The notes under the pieces were generated by a model, which saw only the letters and a program-made list of their open reading frames with translations, was not told the DNA's origin and ran no database searches. From Bifidobacterium tissieri (GTDB lineage Bacteria; Actinomycetota; Actinomycetes; Actinomycetales; Bifidobacteriaceae), in the NCBI RefSeq assembly GCF_002259645.1, contig NZ_MWWV01000011.1, positions 1-58,334 on the forward strand: DNA of 58,334 nucleotides, read 5' to 3'. Each line of letters starts with the position of its first letter. The stretch's first letter is position 1. The position numbers and the translations under genes are program-made. Below are positions 36,346 to 44,949 of the stretch, in pieces.

Positions 36346-37104
36346 TGGTGTTCCTTTCGTCTCATTCCCCAGCGCCCGCTGCGAACCCCGATCGGCGCAT
36401 GACTGCGTTACGCGATCATCGTTCCATTTCGTACACGTCGTTCACGTTCATCAGGGCACGGAACGAATCCCATGAACCCCAACGAATCCCATTGGCGTGT
36501 GCGACTCAACGTCTATTCCGGAGCCTCCCTTATGGGTAATAGGTCCGGTTCGTGTCAGGCGGGCATCGGCGCCAGCGTTCCGACGAGACGATCCCGGCAT
36601 GCATCAACCATCGACCCGTCGTCGGCCGTCACCGACTTTCGTTTATTCGTTTCGGCCACCGGCATGCCGTTCGGGCACAGCCGCTGGTCCAAGCGTCGGT
36701 TCAGTCGACGGCCTGCGCCGTCGGCTCGGTCGACCGCAATGATCATGACGATCCTGCGGGATAGTCCAACACTGTTCCACGTCCATCGCCTCGACTGCTC
36801 CAACTTGTGTATGACAGGCGTGGTCCGTGAAGAACACTCGCACGATACGACGAGGAAAAAATCATTCTCAAGTCTTGATTTATCCAGGAAAACTACGTAG
36901 TCGCGCGCGCGATATCAAGAATCATTCGCAAAATCAATACCTGTGATAAGAATCACACTTGTCCATTTCCCCATTTCCCCGGCATATCCCTTACCACGTA
37001 TCCGGTCAGTAGCATGACACACTGCCCGCTAGAGGTCTGCAGTAGCCTACGTACAAACCTGCAGCAGAGCAGCCCTCTGTCAATCCAGCACAATCAGTAA
37101 TCAA
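36346..37104. other. Long intergenic region without recognisable gene
   Basis: No frame here has convincing coding character. It contains the upstream region of the 1052-residue protein gene, an AT-rich stretch at about 36840-36960 and a perfect palindrome at 36942-36957. Confidence 0.6.
36942..36957. promoter_or_regulatory. CRP/GlxR-like palindrome
   Basis: TGTGAT-AAGA-ATCACA, which contains TGTGA-N6-TCACA, the consensus of CRP-family regulators. It lies about 600 bp from the nearest start codon on either side, so its target is unclear. Confidence 0.35.
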
Positions 37105-37345
37105 CACAATCCGTAACAGCAACGCACTCATTGCGGGTTTGTCACAACTGAAAACCAACCCGCAGTGAAAGGTGACCTTCACTGCGGGTGCAATAGAATC
37201 GCACGATCAACCCGCAGCAAGGACCAGTCCCCCGTGCGGGTCCACCAACGCAACATAGAAAACCCGCAGTGTAGATCGCTCCTCACTGCGGATACATTGC
37301 AATACGGATATCAACCCGCAGCAAAGCCTCCTCCTCACGCAACGA
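37105..37345. repeat. Left array of 52-bp-period palindromes
   Basis: Left half-site AACCCGCAG begins at 37157, 37209, 37261 and 37313, exactly 52 bp apart. The right half-site TGCGGGT begins at 37132 (orphan), 37183, 37235 and 37287 (last as TGCGGAT). Within a unit the half-sites are separated by 17 variable nt, and units by 18-19 variable nt. Some interiors are themselves palindromic (GGAC-CA-GTCC in unit 2). The unit starting at 37313 has lost its right half. Confidence 0.9.
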
Positions 37346-37550
37346 ATCCACCTGTAGCGTCTGGTTGAGCAGGTCTGCAGCCCCCACGCACAACGGATCC
37401 GCCACACCAAACCTACTCACCAACCCAACGACAGCCCCTTTCCACTGCCGATGCGGCAATAAGCGAATCCACTGCGCCTCAACGGAATCAACACGAATCC
37501 ACATTCGACCACATTGGCCAATTCCCCTGGTCAAGCTGGTTCCCACGCAA

Positions 37551-37556
37551 TAGCGT
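37551..37556 (+). promoter_or_regulatory. -10 box of leaderless nuclease-like gene
   Basis: TAGCGT, 7 nt before the ATG at 37564, with TGGTCA 17 bp further upstream as a possible -35. Confidence 0.5.
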
Positions 37557-37563
37557 CGATCAT

Positions 37564-38517
37564 ATGAGAACGAACACAGCCATCGAGACCCTCCTCGACA
37601 ATGCACAACAGACACGACGCTGCGCTGCCGGCGCCAACGAATCCCAACGGAAATCACTACGATTACGAGCGCATCAACAACTCCTCGTAACCCCGTATCG
37701 CAACATGTACGCACGTCCGGAATACTGGCAATCGCTAAGTCCTCCAGAACGACATCTGCATGTGGCACGAACACTCTCCGAAATCCACTCTGCATGGACT
37801 TTCGCCGGTCTGACCGCCATCTGTGCGTATGGAATCGAGCATTCGTATGCATTGCATCGAGAATTGACGGTTCATATCGCAAGTGCCACGAAGATCGTGA
37901 ATCGCAAGAACGCTCCGATACGCCGAATACATGTCCACGACATTCGACGCTATCAAGCCAACGGCATACCCGTCACCGACATCCATCGCGCACTCATCGA
38001 TTGCGCATCCATGTATTCGTTCACCGACACACTGCCGATGTTCGATTCCGCGGCGCATAAAGGAGTATCACTGAACGGTCTTCCGGAATCCTGCCGGACA
38101 CTCAGCATCGACAGCGCCAACGTCGTCGCACTGTGCGCATACGCGGATCCGCTGAGCGAGAACGGCGGTGAATCATTCGCCCGCGCGACGATCATCGAAC
38201 TGGGATTCATCGTGCCTCGACTGCAACGGCCGTTCATGAATCCATCGAATCCGAACGCGCCGTTACGCGCGGATTTCACGTGGGAGCTGCCTGGAGGCAT
38301 ACTCATCGTGGGTGAATTCGATGGCATGGAAAAGTACGTCATGAACGATACGACACGCAGCAGCGTTCAGGCCAGAGTGCATGCCGAACGAGAACGAGAG
38401 AACCAACTCAAGGCTCAGGGCGTGACCACGATCGTACGGTTTGAATTCGAGGATCTCACTCATCCCGAACGGCTGGAGCACAAGCTGCTGCAAGCAGGCG
38501 TGCCGAAGCGGCGGTGA
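37564..38517 (+). CDS. Predicted PD-(D/E)XK nuclease-like protein between palindrome arrays
   Basis: 317 residues, not firmly recognised. The N-terminal half (LRAHQQLLVTPYRNMYARPEYWQ ... SEIHSAWTFAGLTAICAYGI) resembles the winged-helix/AbiEi-like half of actinobacterial 'endonuclease domain' proteins. The C-terminal part has ENGGESFARATIIELGF, then RADFTWELPGGILIVGEFDGMEKY, a D-x(n)-ExxxxEK arrangement like DUF559/Vsr-type PD-(D/E)XK folds, and ends with VVRFEFEDL-type strands. Leaderless ATG. Codon use is less GC-rich than in neighbours. It is flanked on both sides by the 52-bp-period arrays. Function unknown; a DNA-acting role is inferred. Confidence 0.6.
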   Translation: MRTNTAIETLLDNAQQTRRCAAGANESQRKSLRLRAHQQLLVTPYRNMYARPEYWQSLSPPERHLHVARTLSEIHSAWTFAGLTAICAYGIEHSYALHRELTVHIASATKIVNRKNAPIRRIHVHDIRRYQANGIPVTDIHRALIDCASMYSFTDTLPMFDSAAHKGVSLNGLPESCRTLSIDSANVVALCAYADPLSENGGESFARATIIELGFIVPRLQRPFMNPSNPNAPLRADFTWELPGGILIVGEFDGMEKYVMNDTTRSSVQARVHAERERENQLKAQGVTTIVRFEFEDLTHPERLEHKLLQAGVPKRR

Positions 38518-38623
38518 TATGACCGTAAGTGCGGATCGTACCGTACGTGGAATCATACGGATGAGCGTGATGTGTACCAGCAACAACCATCCTTCGATGC
38601 CGATTCGGCACAGGCTGGATGCA

Positions 38624-38865
38624 GACCCGCAGTGAAGCGGTCAGTCCGCTGCGGGTCTGCATCACATTATGCGCGAACCCGCAGTGAAGAGCATGCATAA
38701 CTGCGGGAATAGCGGAGTAGTACTACCAACCCGCAGTCAGCGGTTCTCCTCCATGCGGGTTGCTGTCAAACCGCACACCAACCCGCAGCAAACAGCTCTC
38801 TTCTATGCGGGTTTTTACTGATCCACACACCAACCCGCAGCAAAGATCATGTTCCATCTGCGGAT
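38624..38865. repeat. Right array of 52-bp-period palindromes
   Basis: Left half-sites ACCCGCAG preceded by A or G begin at 38624, 38676, 38728, 38780 and 38832, exactly 52 bp apart. Right half-sites TGCGGGT (or close) begin at 38650, 38702, 38754, 38806 and 38859. Interiors are 17 nt in four units (18 in the last) and linkers 19 nt in all cases, none conserved. The unit at 38624 has an inner stem GCGG-TCAGT-CCGC and that at 38676 a central GCATGC. Confidence 0.9.
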
Positions 38866-39094
38866 CCGAACAAGTCGTCAGCGTCCAGCTATCCATCAGT
38901 TACCGAGGCAAAGCAATACCGATCAGAATCCACGTACATCCACGCATATTTGACGTGCCTCGCCGCTCCTACAAGCCAGACCTAGATCAACAGGAGAATC
39001 ATTCCGCAAGCGATACCACACCCTCATGTGATGAACAAATTGGACTGTAAGTGGACGACGGCGCGACGCGGATGTTCCCGAGAAGGGCAGACGG

Positions 39095-39100
39095 TAGGGT
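39095..39100 (+). promoter_or_regulatory. -10 box of leaderless rnhA transcript
   Basis: TAGGGT, 7 nt before the ATG at 39108; it rules out the upstream in-frame start at 39051. Confidence 0.55.
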
Positions 39101-39107
39101 GGGGCGT

Positions 39108-40493
39108 ATGACGATTACTGTTTCCACAGACGGCAGCGCGCTGGGCAATCCGAACGGTCCGATGGGATGGGCGTGGGCCGATCATGAGGCGCATGCCGGC
39201 GGACGTCCTGGTCACGAACACAGTGGCGACTGCGATGCCGGTGGCGCCACGAACGGCACGAATCAGATCGGCGAATTGTGCGCGGTGCTCGAGGTGCTGC
39301 GCGCGCATCCCGGCAGCGAGCCGCTGGTGATTGAAACGGACTCCCAGTATGCGATCAACTGCTCCACCAAGTGGGTGCACGGTTGGAAGCGCAACGGATG
39401 GCGGAATTCGCAGAAGAAGCCGGTGAAGAATGCGGCCGTGATCAAGGCGATCGACGTGGAGCTTGCAAAACGTCCCGGACCGGTGAAGTTCGTGTGGGTG
39501 AAGGGGCACGCGGGCAACGCCGGCAACGAGAAGGTGGACGAGCTGGCGCGCACGTACGCGGAGGACTGCCGGTCCGGCGCCCGCGATGGATACCTGCCCA
39601 AGGAGGGTTGGGAGTCGCTGCTGGCGTCGGAGTATGCCAAGGGTACGGATGTGCCCGCCGACGCGCAGATGCTCATGGATGGGAAGATCACGGCGGCTGA
39701 ATATCATCTGGGGCATGGCGAGGATACGGGTGGCGTTGGCGCGGCCGGTGGATCGTCGGGGAGTGCGGCACGCGCCGACGCACGTGGTACGGGTGTGGCT
39801 GCCGATCGCAGCGAACGCACCGATCGCGGTGAACGATCGCACACGTCGCATACGTCGCGTGATCGTGGCACGAAGTCGTTGACGCAACGTCTCGCCGGAG
39901 AGGAGGGCGTCCCCGAACTGGCTGATTTTTCGGCTGCATCGACGGCTACGAACGCGTCGGCAGGCGGAACCGGTATCGGTTCGAGTAATCGCACTGTCGG
40001 CATTGACGTCGACAACGGTTCAGTCGACGATGGCGGTACGATCATCAGCGGTAATATCAACGGCGGCACGACTGGCGATCGTGCTGCCGGACACGCTTCA
40101 GCAGGAAGCACTCCGACCGAAATCGATACGGATCGGCGCAATGCGGCCACGGCAGAGGATGGCAGGAATGCCGCACATAGCCGTCAACTGGCGGAGCCTC
40201 AGGCATCCGGTCCTGCGACCGGAACCGTCAACGACATCGTGCAGAATACCCGTCAGACCGCCGCCCGACAGACGTCGCCTGCTGCTTCGCAATCGCCGCG
40301 ACGGGCGACCGGGAGCGGATTGCACGCGTCAGGACGGATCCGGATCACGCCGCCGCCGTCAAGCAGTCCGTCGTTTGCCGGCGGCACGATCACGATCAAC
40401 GGCACGATCTCGTTCACCGGAACCGTGGATGCCGACGGATACATGCAACTCGACGGCGATGTGACGATCATCCCGCATGGTTCGCGTGGGTGA
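39108..40493 (+). CDS. rnhA: Ribonuclease HI with long C-terminal extension
   Basis: Removes RNA from RNA-DNA hybrids. 461 residues, about three times the usual 150. Residues 1-150 form the RNase H fold with acidic residues in TVSTDGSALGNP, IGELCAVLEVL, VIETDSQYAI and GNEKVDELARTY. A short conserved helix region (KEGWESLLASEYAKG ... MDGKITAAEYHLGH) follows, then about 200 residues of Ala/Gly/Ser/Thr/Arg-rich low complexity. The last 50 residues read as a compact beta-rich unit (GGTITINGTISFTGTVDADG). The tail's role is unknown. Confidence 0.85.
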   Translation: MTITVSTDGSALGNPNGPMGWAWADHEAHAGGRPGHEHSGDCDAGGATNGTNQIGELCAVLEVLRAHPGSEPLVIETDSQYAINCSTKWVHGWKRNGWRNSQKKPVKNAAVIKAIDVELAKRPGPVKFVWVKGHAGNAGNEKVDELARTYAEDCRSGARDGYLPKEGWESLLASEYAKGTDVPADAQMLMDGKITAAEYHLGHGEDTGGVGAAGGSSGSAARADARGTGVAADRSERTDRGERSHTSHTSRDRGTKSLTQRLAGEEGVPELADFSAASTATNASAGGTGIGSSNRTVGIDVDNGSVDDGGTIISGNINGGTTGDRAAGHASAGSTPTEIDTDRRNAATAEDGRNAAHSRQLAEPQASGPATGTVNDIVQNTRQTAARQTSPAASQSPRRATGSGLHASGRIRITPPPSSSPSFAGGTITINGTISFTGTVDADGYMQLDGDVTIIPHGSRG

Positions 40494-40732
40494 CGGCAGA
40501 ACGAACCGTCGCCCGCGAGCCGAACCGCCACTGGAAGCAGTAAGCATAGGAACGTACGCGCCAACCGCACCGCCACCCACAAACCGCACCGCCACCTGCC
40601 AACCGCACCGTCACCCACGACAATGCGGCAATATGGCCCCCCGAAATTCCACGCGGCCGCCTAGACTGGGCAGGGAACTCATAGAACGTTCAAAACCGAT
40701 CGCTCAGACGCACATATCGCGAAGGAGAAGAC

Positions 40733-41431
40733 ATGGATAAGGCACAGCAGGACGCACTGAAGAAGGCGGCGGGCATCGAAGCCGCCAAGCTCGTTGAGAA
40801 CGGCATGATCGCGGGTCTGGGCACCGGCTCCACCGTGCGCTTCCTCGTTGACGAGCTTGGCCGCCGCGTGCAGGAGGAGGGCCTGCAGTTCACTGGTGTG
40901 ACTACCTCCCGCCGTACCCAGGAGCAGGCCGAGGGCTATGGCATCAAGATCGTGGATGTGGATGATGTGGACCACATCGACGTGACGATCGACGGTGCCG
41001 ACGAGGTGGACAAGAACTTCAACGGCATCAAGGGCGGCGGTGCCGCTCTGCTGTGGGAGAAGATCGTGGCCATCAACTCCAACAAGATCGTGTGGATCGT
41101 GGACGAGTCCAAGGTGGTCGACACCATCGGCAAGTTCCCGCTGCCCGTCGAGGTGATTCCGTTCGGTGCCGGCCACGTGGTCAAGAAGTTCGAGGCCAAG
41201 GGCTACAAGCCGGTGCTGCGTCTGGACGCCGACGGCAAAGAGGTGCGTACCGATGAGAACAACTTCATCGTCGACCTGCACCTCGAGCGCATCGATCATC
41301 CGCAGGATCTGGCCGAGGACCTGATCAACACCGTGGGCGTGGTGGAGCACGGCCTGTTCCTCAACATGGTCGACACCGTGATCGTCGGCGATCCGAACGG
41401 TCCGCGCGTGATGACCAACGGCAACAAGTGA
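40733..41431 (+). CDS. rpiA: Ribose-5-phosphate isomerase A
   Basis: Interconverts ribose-5-phosphate and ribulose-5-phosphate, feeding the bifid shunt and nucleotide synthesis. 232 residues, normal length. The family motifs GLGTGSTVRFLVDEL, TSRRTQEQAEGYGI, VTIDGADEVDKNFNGIKGGGAALLWEKIVA and the catalytic Glu region are intact. GAAGGAG sits 8 nt before the ATG. Strongly biased codon use. Followed by a clear terminator. Confidence 0.96.
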   Translation: MDKAQQDALKKAAGIEAAKLVENGMIAGLGTGSTVRFLVDELGRRVQEEGLQFTGVTTSRRTQEQAEGYGIKIVDVDDVDHIDVTIDGADEVDKNFNGIKGGGAALLWEKIVAINSNKIVWIVDESKVVDTIGKFPLPVEVIPFGAGHVVKKFEAKGYKPVLRLDADGKEVRTDENNFIVDLHLERIDHPQDLAEDLINTVGVVEHGLFLNMVDTVIVGDPNGPRVMTNGNK

Positions 41432-41502
41432 CCGGACTGCGAACGGATACGATCCGATCCATCTGGTTCATCCGAACCATCTGATTTCGCGGTTTATCCA
41501 GT

Positions 41503-41556
41503 AGTGCCGTCGACATCTTTGTCACAATATGACGATAGATGCCGACGGCACTTTTG
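41503..41556 (+). terminator. Terminator of rpiA
   Basis: AGTGCCGTCG (41503-41512) pairs with CGACGGCACT (41543-41552), extended by an imperfect inner stem, and is followed by TTTT. Confidence 0.8.
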
Positions 41557-41637
41557 TATATCGTTCTTTATGTCCATTTCCGCCATATACACGGGCAGTG
41601 AGTTATTCATAACGTCGTGTGCCCACGACCATCGGGA

Positions 41638-41873
41638 CCGTTCGATGCTTATTCGCCTTACGTGTACGTCCGATAGGCATCGCAGTCCATCCCCGATGCT
41701 TGTTTGACGCACACATACGACCGATAAGCACCGACACTCTTCCTCGATGCTTGTCCGACACATGCATGTGTCCGATAGGCATCGCAACACATCCACCATG
41801 CCCATTCGCCGTACGCATGTGTCCGATACGCACCGTAACTCATCCCCGATGCTTGTCTTACGCATGCGCGCGT
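41638..41873. repeat. 51-bp tandem repeat (about 4.6 units)
   Basis: Units begin with CCGATA at 41670, 41721, 41772 and 41823, each 51 bp apart, with a partial unit before. Internal landmarks such as CGATGCTT recur in register. Units are 65-80 percent alike by eye. Because 51 is divisible by three, long open frames appear on both strands; I do not regard them as genes. Confidence 0.85.
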
Positions 41874-41935
41874 CATACAGGCAGCCCGTCGGCCGCGCAA
41901 CCAACCAACCCCAATCCCAATCTTTCACATATAAC

Positions 41936-41974
41936 GAAAGGTCCCGAACCACGTCGTGTGATCCGGGACCTTTC
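41936..41974 (-). terminator. Terminator of bS22 gene
   Basis: GAAAGGTCCCG (41936-41946) pairs perfectly with CGGGACCTTTC (41964-41974). Confidence 0.75.
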
Positions 41975-42008
41975 CATGCTGTTGAGCTGCTCGCAACGGA
42001 GCGCAACA

Positions 42009-42098
42009 CTACTTGCGCTGGTGACGAGTCTTACGCAGCAGTTTGCGGTGCTTCTTCTTGCTCATCCGCTTGCGGCGCTTCTTGATGACGGAACCCAT
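42009..42098 (-). CDS. bS22-type ribosomal protein (AURKAIP1/COX24 domain)
   Basis: 29 residues, very basic: it begins [16 protein letters not shown] and ends RKTRHQRK. This is the actinobacterial small protein known in mycobacteria as bS22, located in the small ribosomal subunit; the mycobacterial form is 33 residues. GGAGG lies 6 nt before the ATG, and a strong terminator follows. Too short for ordinary gene callers. Confidence 0.9.
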   Translation of the reverse strand: MGSVIKKRRKRMSKKKHRKLLRKTRHQRK

Positions 42099-42291
42099 CT
42101 GAAGCCTCCATTCTATACATGTCGAAAAGATTGCAACTTGCCCAATAGTACTACGGCTTTCGGACGAACACCACGAAACTCCCACACTTCGTGGGTAAAA
42201 CGCCGATGTATCACCGAAAACGGTCGACCGTCATACGCTTGACGACCCATCCGTCCGGCCCGCGCACCCGGCGTTACAGGCGTTACGGGCG

Positions 42292-42900
42292 TTACAGCGG
42301 GAACTGCTGGTAGAACGACAGCACCGCATCCTTCGGGCCGGTCACCTGGAACACCGCCGTATCGTTCTGCCACACGGCCACGGCCTGCTTCTTATCGGAG
42401 GCATCGGCCTTCACCAGATACGTACCGGTGTTCGCGCCCGACACCTTCACATTGCCCTGGGCCAGCGTGTCGCCGGTGAGTGCTCCAGCCACCGCATCGT
42501 ACTGCGCCTTGGCGGCATTCGAGTCAGACCACTGTCCAACCAGCACGGTCAGATCCTGAGTCGTATCGCCGGTGGAATACGTGACCTTGTACTCCTCCAC
42601 CGGATTCGCGGATGCCCAATCCTGCGCGGCTTCGGCACCGGTACGGGCGTAGTTGGTCACGGAGTCGGGTGCCGCCTTGAGCAGATCCGTCGCATCGGTC
42701 GGCAGAGCGCTTGCCTTGATCGTGGGCGTTGCCGGAGCGGACTGCGTCTGCGAGGTCTGACTGGATCCATTCTGGTTCTTCATCGCCCATCCCGGCCAGA
42801 TGAATGCGCTGGCCAGTGCCAGCAGCACGACCACCGCCGCGATGACCACGACAACAAGACGACGACGAGAGGAAGTGGAATTGTTATTAGGATTAGGCAT
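42292..42900 (-). CDS. Hypothetical membrane-anchored protein
   Basis: 202 residues, not recognised. A short polar N-terminus with RRR precedes one TM helix (about 14-37), then a Ser/Thr/Gln-rich spacer and an extracytoplasmic domain of about 135 residues (DLLKAAPDSVTNYARTGAEAAQDW ... VFQVTGPKDAVLSFYQQFPL) with mixed alpha/beta character. No catalytic motif seen. Possibly a lipoprotein-like or solute-sensing protein specific to bifidobacteria. Confidence 0.65.
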   Translation of the reverse strand: MPNPNNNSTSSRRRLVVVVIAAVVVLLALASAFIWPGWAMKNQNGSSQTSQTQSAPATPTIKASALPTDATDLLKAAPDSVTNYARTGAEAAQDWASANPVEEYKVTYSTGDTTQDLTVLVGQWSDSNAAKAQYDAVAGALTGDTLAQGNVKVSGANTGTYLVKADASDKKQAVAVWQNDTAVFQVTGPKDAVLSFYQQFPL

Positions 42901-43136
42901 ACGGCGATTCTCTCACGGCGTTAGGACGCTCATACCCTGCCCATTCACGGTGTTTTTCTCAGGTTTTCGCCATGCGGTAGTTCGTCGCCATCCGACATCT
43001 GCCACTTCACGCGTTTGACACCAACGTCGATCTCATGGCACCGTTGCCCAAGGATGTACAAGAATGTCCGGCTCGACCATCATCCATGGTTCGCGCGGAA
43101 CTTGACCGGCATCGAACAAATGTCATCCAACGCCAA

Positions 43137-43142
43137 TAGCGT
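43137..43142 (+). promoter_or_regulatory. -10 box of leaderless radA transcript
   Basis: TAGCGT ends 7 nt before the ATG at 43150 and argues against the in-frame starts at 43015 and 43120. Confidence 0.5.
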
Positions 43143-43149
43143 GGAGATC

Positions 43150-44871
43150 ATGGCGAAATCCTCAACTCAGTATCTATGCTCGGAATGCGGCTGGAGCGGC
43201 GGCAAGTGGTTCGGTCGATGCCCCGAATGCGGCCAGTGGGGCACGGTCGAGGAATTCCATGAGGCACGACCGAGTTCGCGTACGCGCGCGGCGAAGATCA
43301 TGGTCACGGAGACCGGTGTCGTGACCGCAGGAGGCCGCACCGGCACAGGCCGCGGCACCAACGCCGGAAACGGCTCAGCGAATAGCTCTGTCCGTGCCGG
43401 CAGTACGCGTGCCGCCGGTACCAACCCTGTCTACGACGTCAGCGCGGGCGGCATCGGCGCGGTCCGCACATCGCGTACGGAGGCCGTGTATGTTCCGGAT
43501 AGTCTGATCACGCCGATCACCGAGGTGGCCGATCATGACGTGGATCGCATCGGCACCGGATTCGAGGAGTTCGACCGCGTGCTCGGCGGCGGCATCGTGC
43601 CTGGATCGGTGGTGCTGGTGGCCGGTGAGCCCGGCATCGGCAAGTCCACGCTGCTGTTGGAGACCGCGGGACGCGTGGCCAAAAGCATTGGCGACACCGC
43701 TGTCAGCGACACCGCCAACACAAACACTGGCGACGCCGCTCCCACTGGCAACACCGCCAGCAACACCACTACCGTCACCGCCAGCAACACTCCCACCCCC
43801 ACCGACCTCACCGGCAAGGTCCTCTACGTCTCCGGCGAGGAATCCACCGCCCAGGTACGCATGCGCGCCGGACGTATCGGCGCGGTGAACGAGAATCTGC
43901 TGCTGTCATCCACCACCGATCTGGCCACCGTGCTTGGTCTGCTCGAACAGGTGAATCCGCGTCTCGCCATCGTGGATTCCGCGCAGACCATCACCTCGCA
44001 GGACGTCGACGGCATCGCCGGCGGTTCCACGCAGGTGCGCGAAGTGGCGAGCGCGCTCATCGACGTGGCGAAGAGCCGCGGCATCCCCGTGCTCCTTGTG
44101 GGCCATGTGACCAAGGATGGCTCGATCGCGGGCCCGCGCACGCTGGAGCATCTGGTCGACGTGGTGTGCCAGTTCGAGGGCGACCCGCAGACCGCGTTGC
44201 GTATGCTGCGCGCGGTGAAGAATCGTTTCGGCCCCACCGACGAAGTCGGTTGCTTCGACATGAGCGGCGAGGGCATTGACGAGGTGACCAATCCCGGCGC
44301 GCTGTTCCTGTCCGACGCGGACGACACCGGCAGCACCGGCAGCGGCGGCTCGGCGAACACCGAGGGCACGTGCGTCACGTTCACAGTGGACGGCCACCGT
44401 AGTCTGCCGATCGAAGTGCAGGCGCTGGTCACGAATTCCGTGCTGCCCACGCCTCGCCGCGCCACGAACGGCATTGATTCGAACCGTCTCGCCATGCTCG
44501 TTGCCGTGCTGTACCGACATGGCAAGGTACCGCTGTTGACGAACGACCTCTATATTTCCACGATCGCCGGCGGTCTCGCCAAGGAGCCGTCATGCGATCT
44601 GGCCGTGGCGGCCGCGTTGGCGAGCGCCGCGTTCCATGCGCCGATCCCGCGCGACTGGGCCGCCATCGGCGAGATATCGCTGACCGGTCAGGTCCGCCCT
44701 GTTCCACGGTTGGAATATCGTCTGCGTGAGGCGGCCCGATTGGGTTTCACGCATGTGGTGGTGCCGAAACATCGTCGCGGTGCCAAGCCGATATCCGTGG
44801 ACGGCATCACCGTGATCGAGGTCGACTCACTGCCGCGCGCGTTGCGTGCGCTGGGCGTGGAGCGTAAATAG
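43150..44871 (+). CDS. radA: DNA repair protein RadA
   Basis: ATP-dependent helicase-like protein promoting branch migration in recombination. 573 residues, longer than the usual 450-460. A zinc finger (CSECGWSGGKWFGRCPECGQW) is followed by a Gly/Ala-rich spacer, a RecA-like core with Walker A GEPGIGKST, the insert described below, KVLYVSGEES, Walker B RLAIVDSAQT, the RadA motif KNRFGPTDEVGCF, and a C-terminal Lon-like domain (EPSCDLAVAAALASAAFHAPIP ... GFTHVVVPKHRRGAK). About 35 Thr/Asn/Ala-rich residues are inserted between Walker A and the next strand. Confidence 0.94.
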   Translation: MAKSSTQYLCSECGWSGGKWFGRCPECGQWGTVEEFHEARPSSRTRAAKIMVTETGVVTAGGRTGTGRGTNAGNGSANSSVRAGSTRAAGTNPVYDVSAGGIGAVRTSRTEAVYVPDSLITPITEVADHDVDRIGTGFEEFDRVLGGGIVPGSVVLVAGEPGIGKSTLLLETAGRVAKSIGDTAVSDTANTNTGDAAPTGNTASNTTTVTASNTPTPTDLTGKVLYVSGEESTAQVRMRAGRIGAVNENLLLSSTTDLATVLGLLEQVNPRLAIVDSAQTITSQDVDGIAGGSTQVREVASALIDVAKSRGIPVLLVGHVTKDGSIAGPRTLEHLVDVVCQFEGDPQTALRMLRAVKNRFGPTDEVGCFDMSGEGIDEVTNPGALFLSDADDTGSTGSGGSANTEGTCVTFTVDGHRSLPIEVQALVTNSVLPTPRRATNGIDSNRLAMLVAVLYRHGKVPLLTNDLYISTIAGGLAKEPSCDLAVAAALASAAFHAPIPRDWAAIGEISLTGQVRPVPRLEYRLREAARLGFTHVVVPKHRRGAKPISVDGITVIEVDSLPRALRALGVERK

Positions 44872-44949
44872 TCGCAACGATCCTACTGCACAGCGATCCC
44901 CCTGCCCAGCGATCCCTCTGCCCAGCAAGCCCCCACTGCACTGCATCCG

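Noticed and set aside
33121-36402. 1093-residue open frame on the plus strand
   Set aside because: Antisense shadow of the wall-anchored HtaA-like protein; Gly/Val/Arg-rich composition from high-GC third positions.
37157-38865. CRISPR array
   Set aside because: Conserved parts are only 7-9 bp and alternate in orientation, the variable parts are 17 and 19 nt, and no cas gene is present.
41494-42009. 171-residue open frame on the minus strand with 17-residue repeats
   Set aside because: It covers the terminators of both flanking genes and exists because the 51-bp unit is divisible by three; no ribosome site or -10 box.
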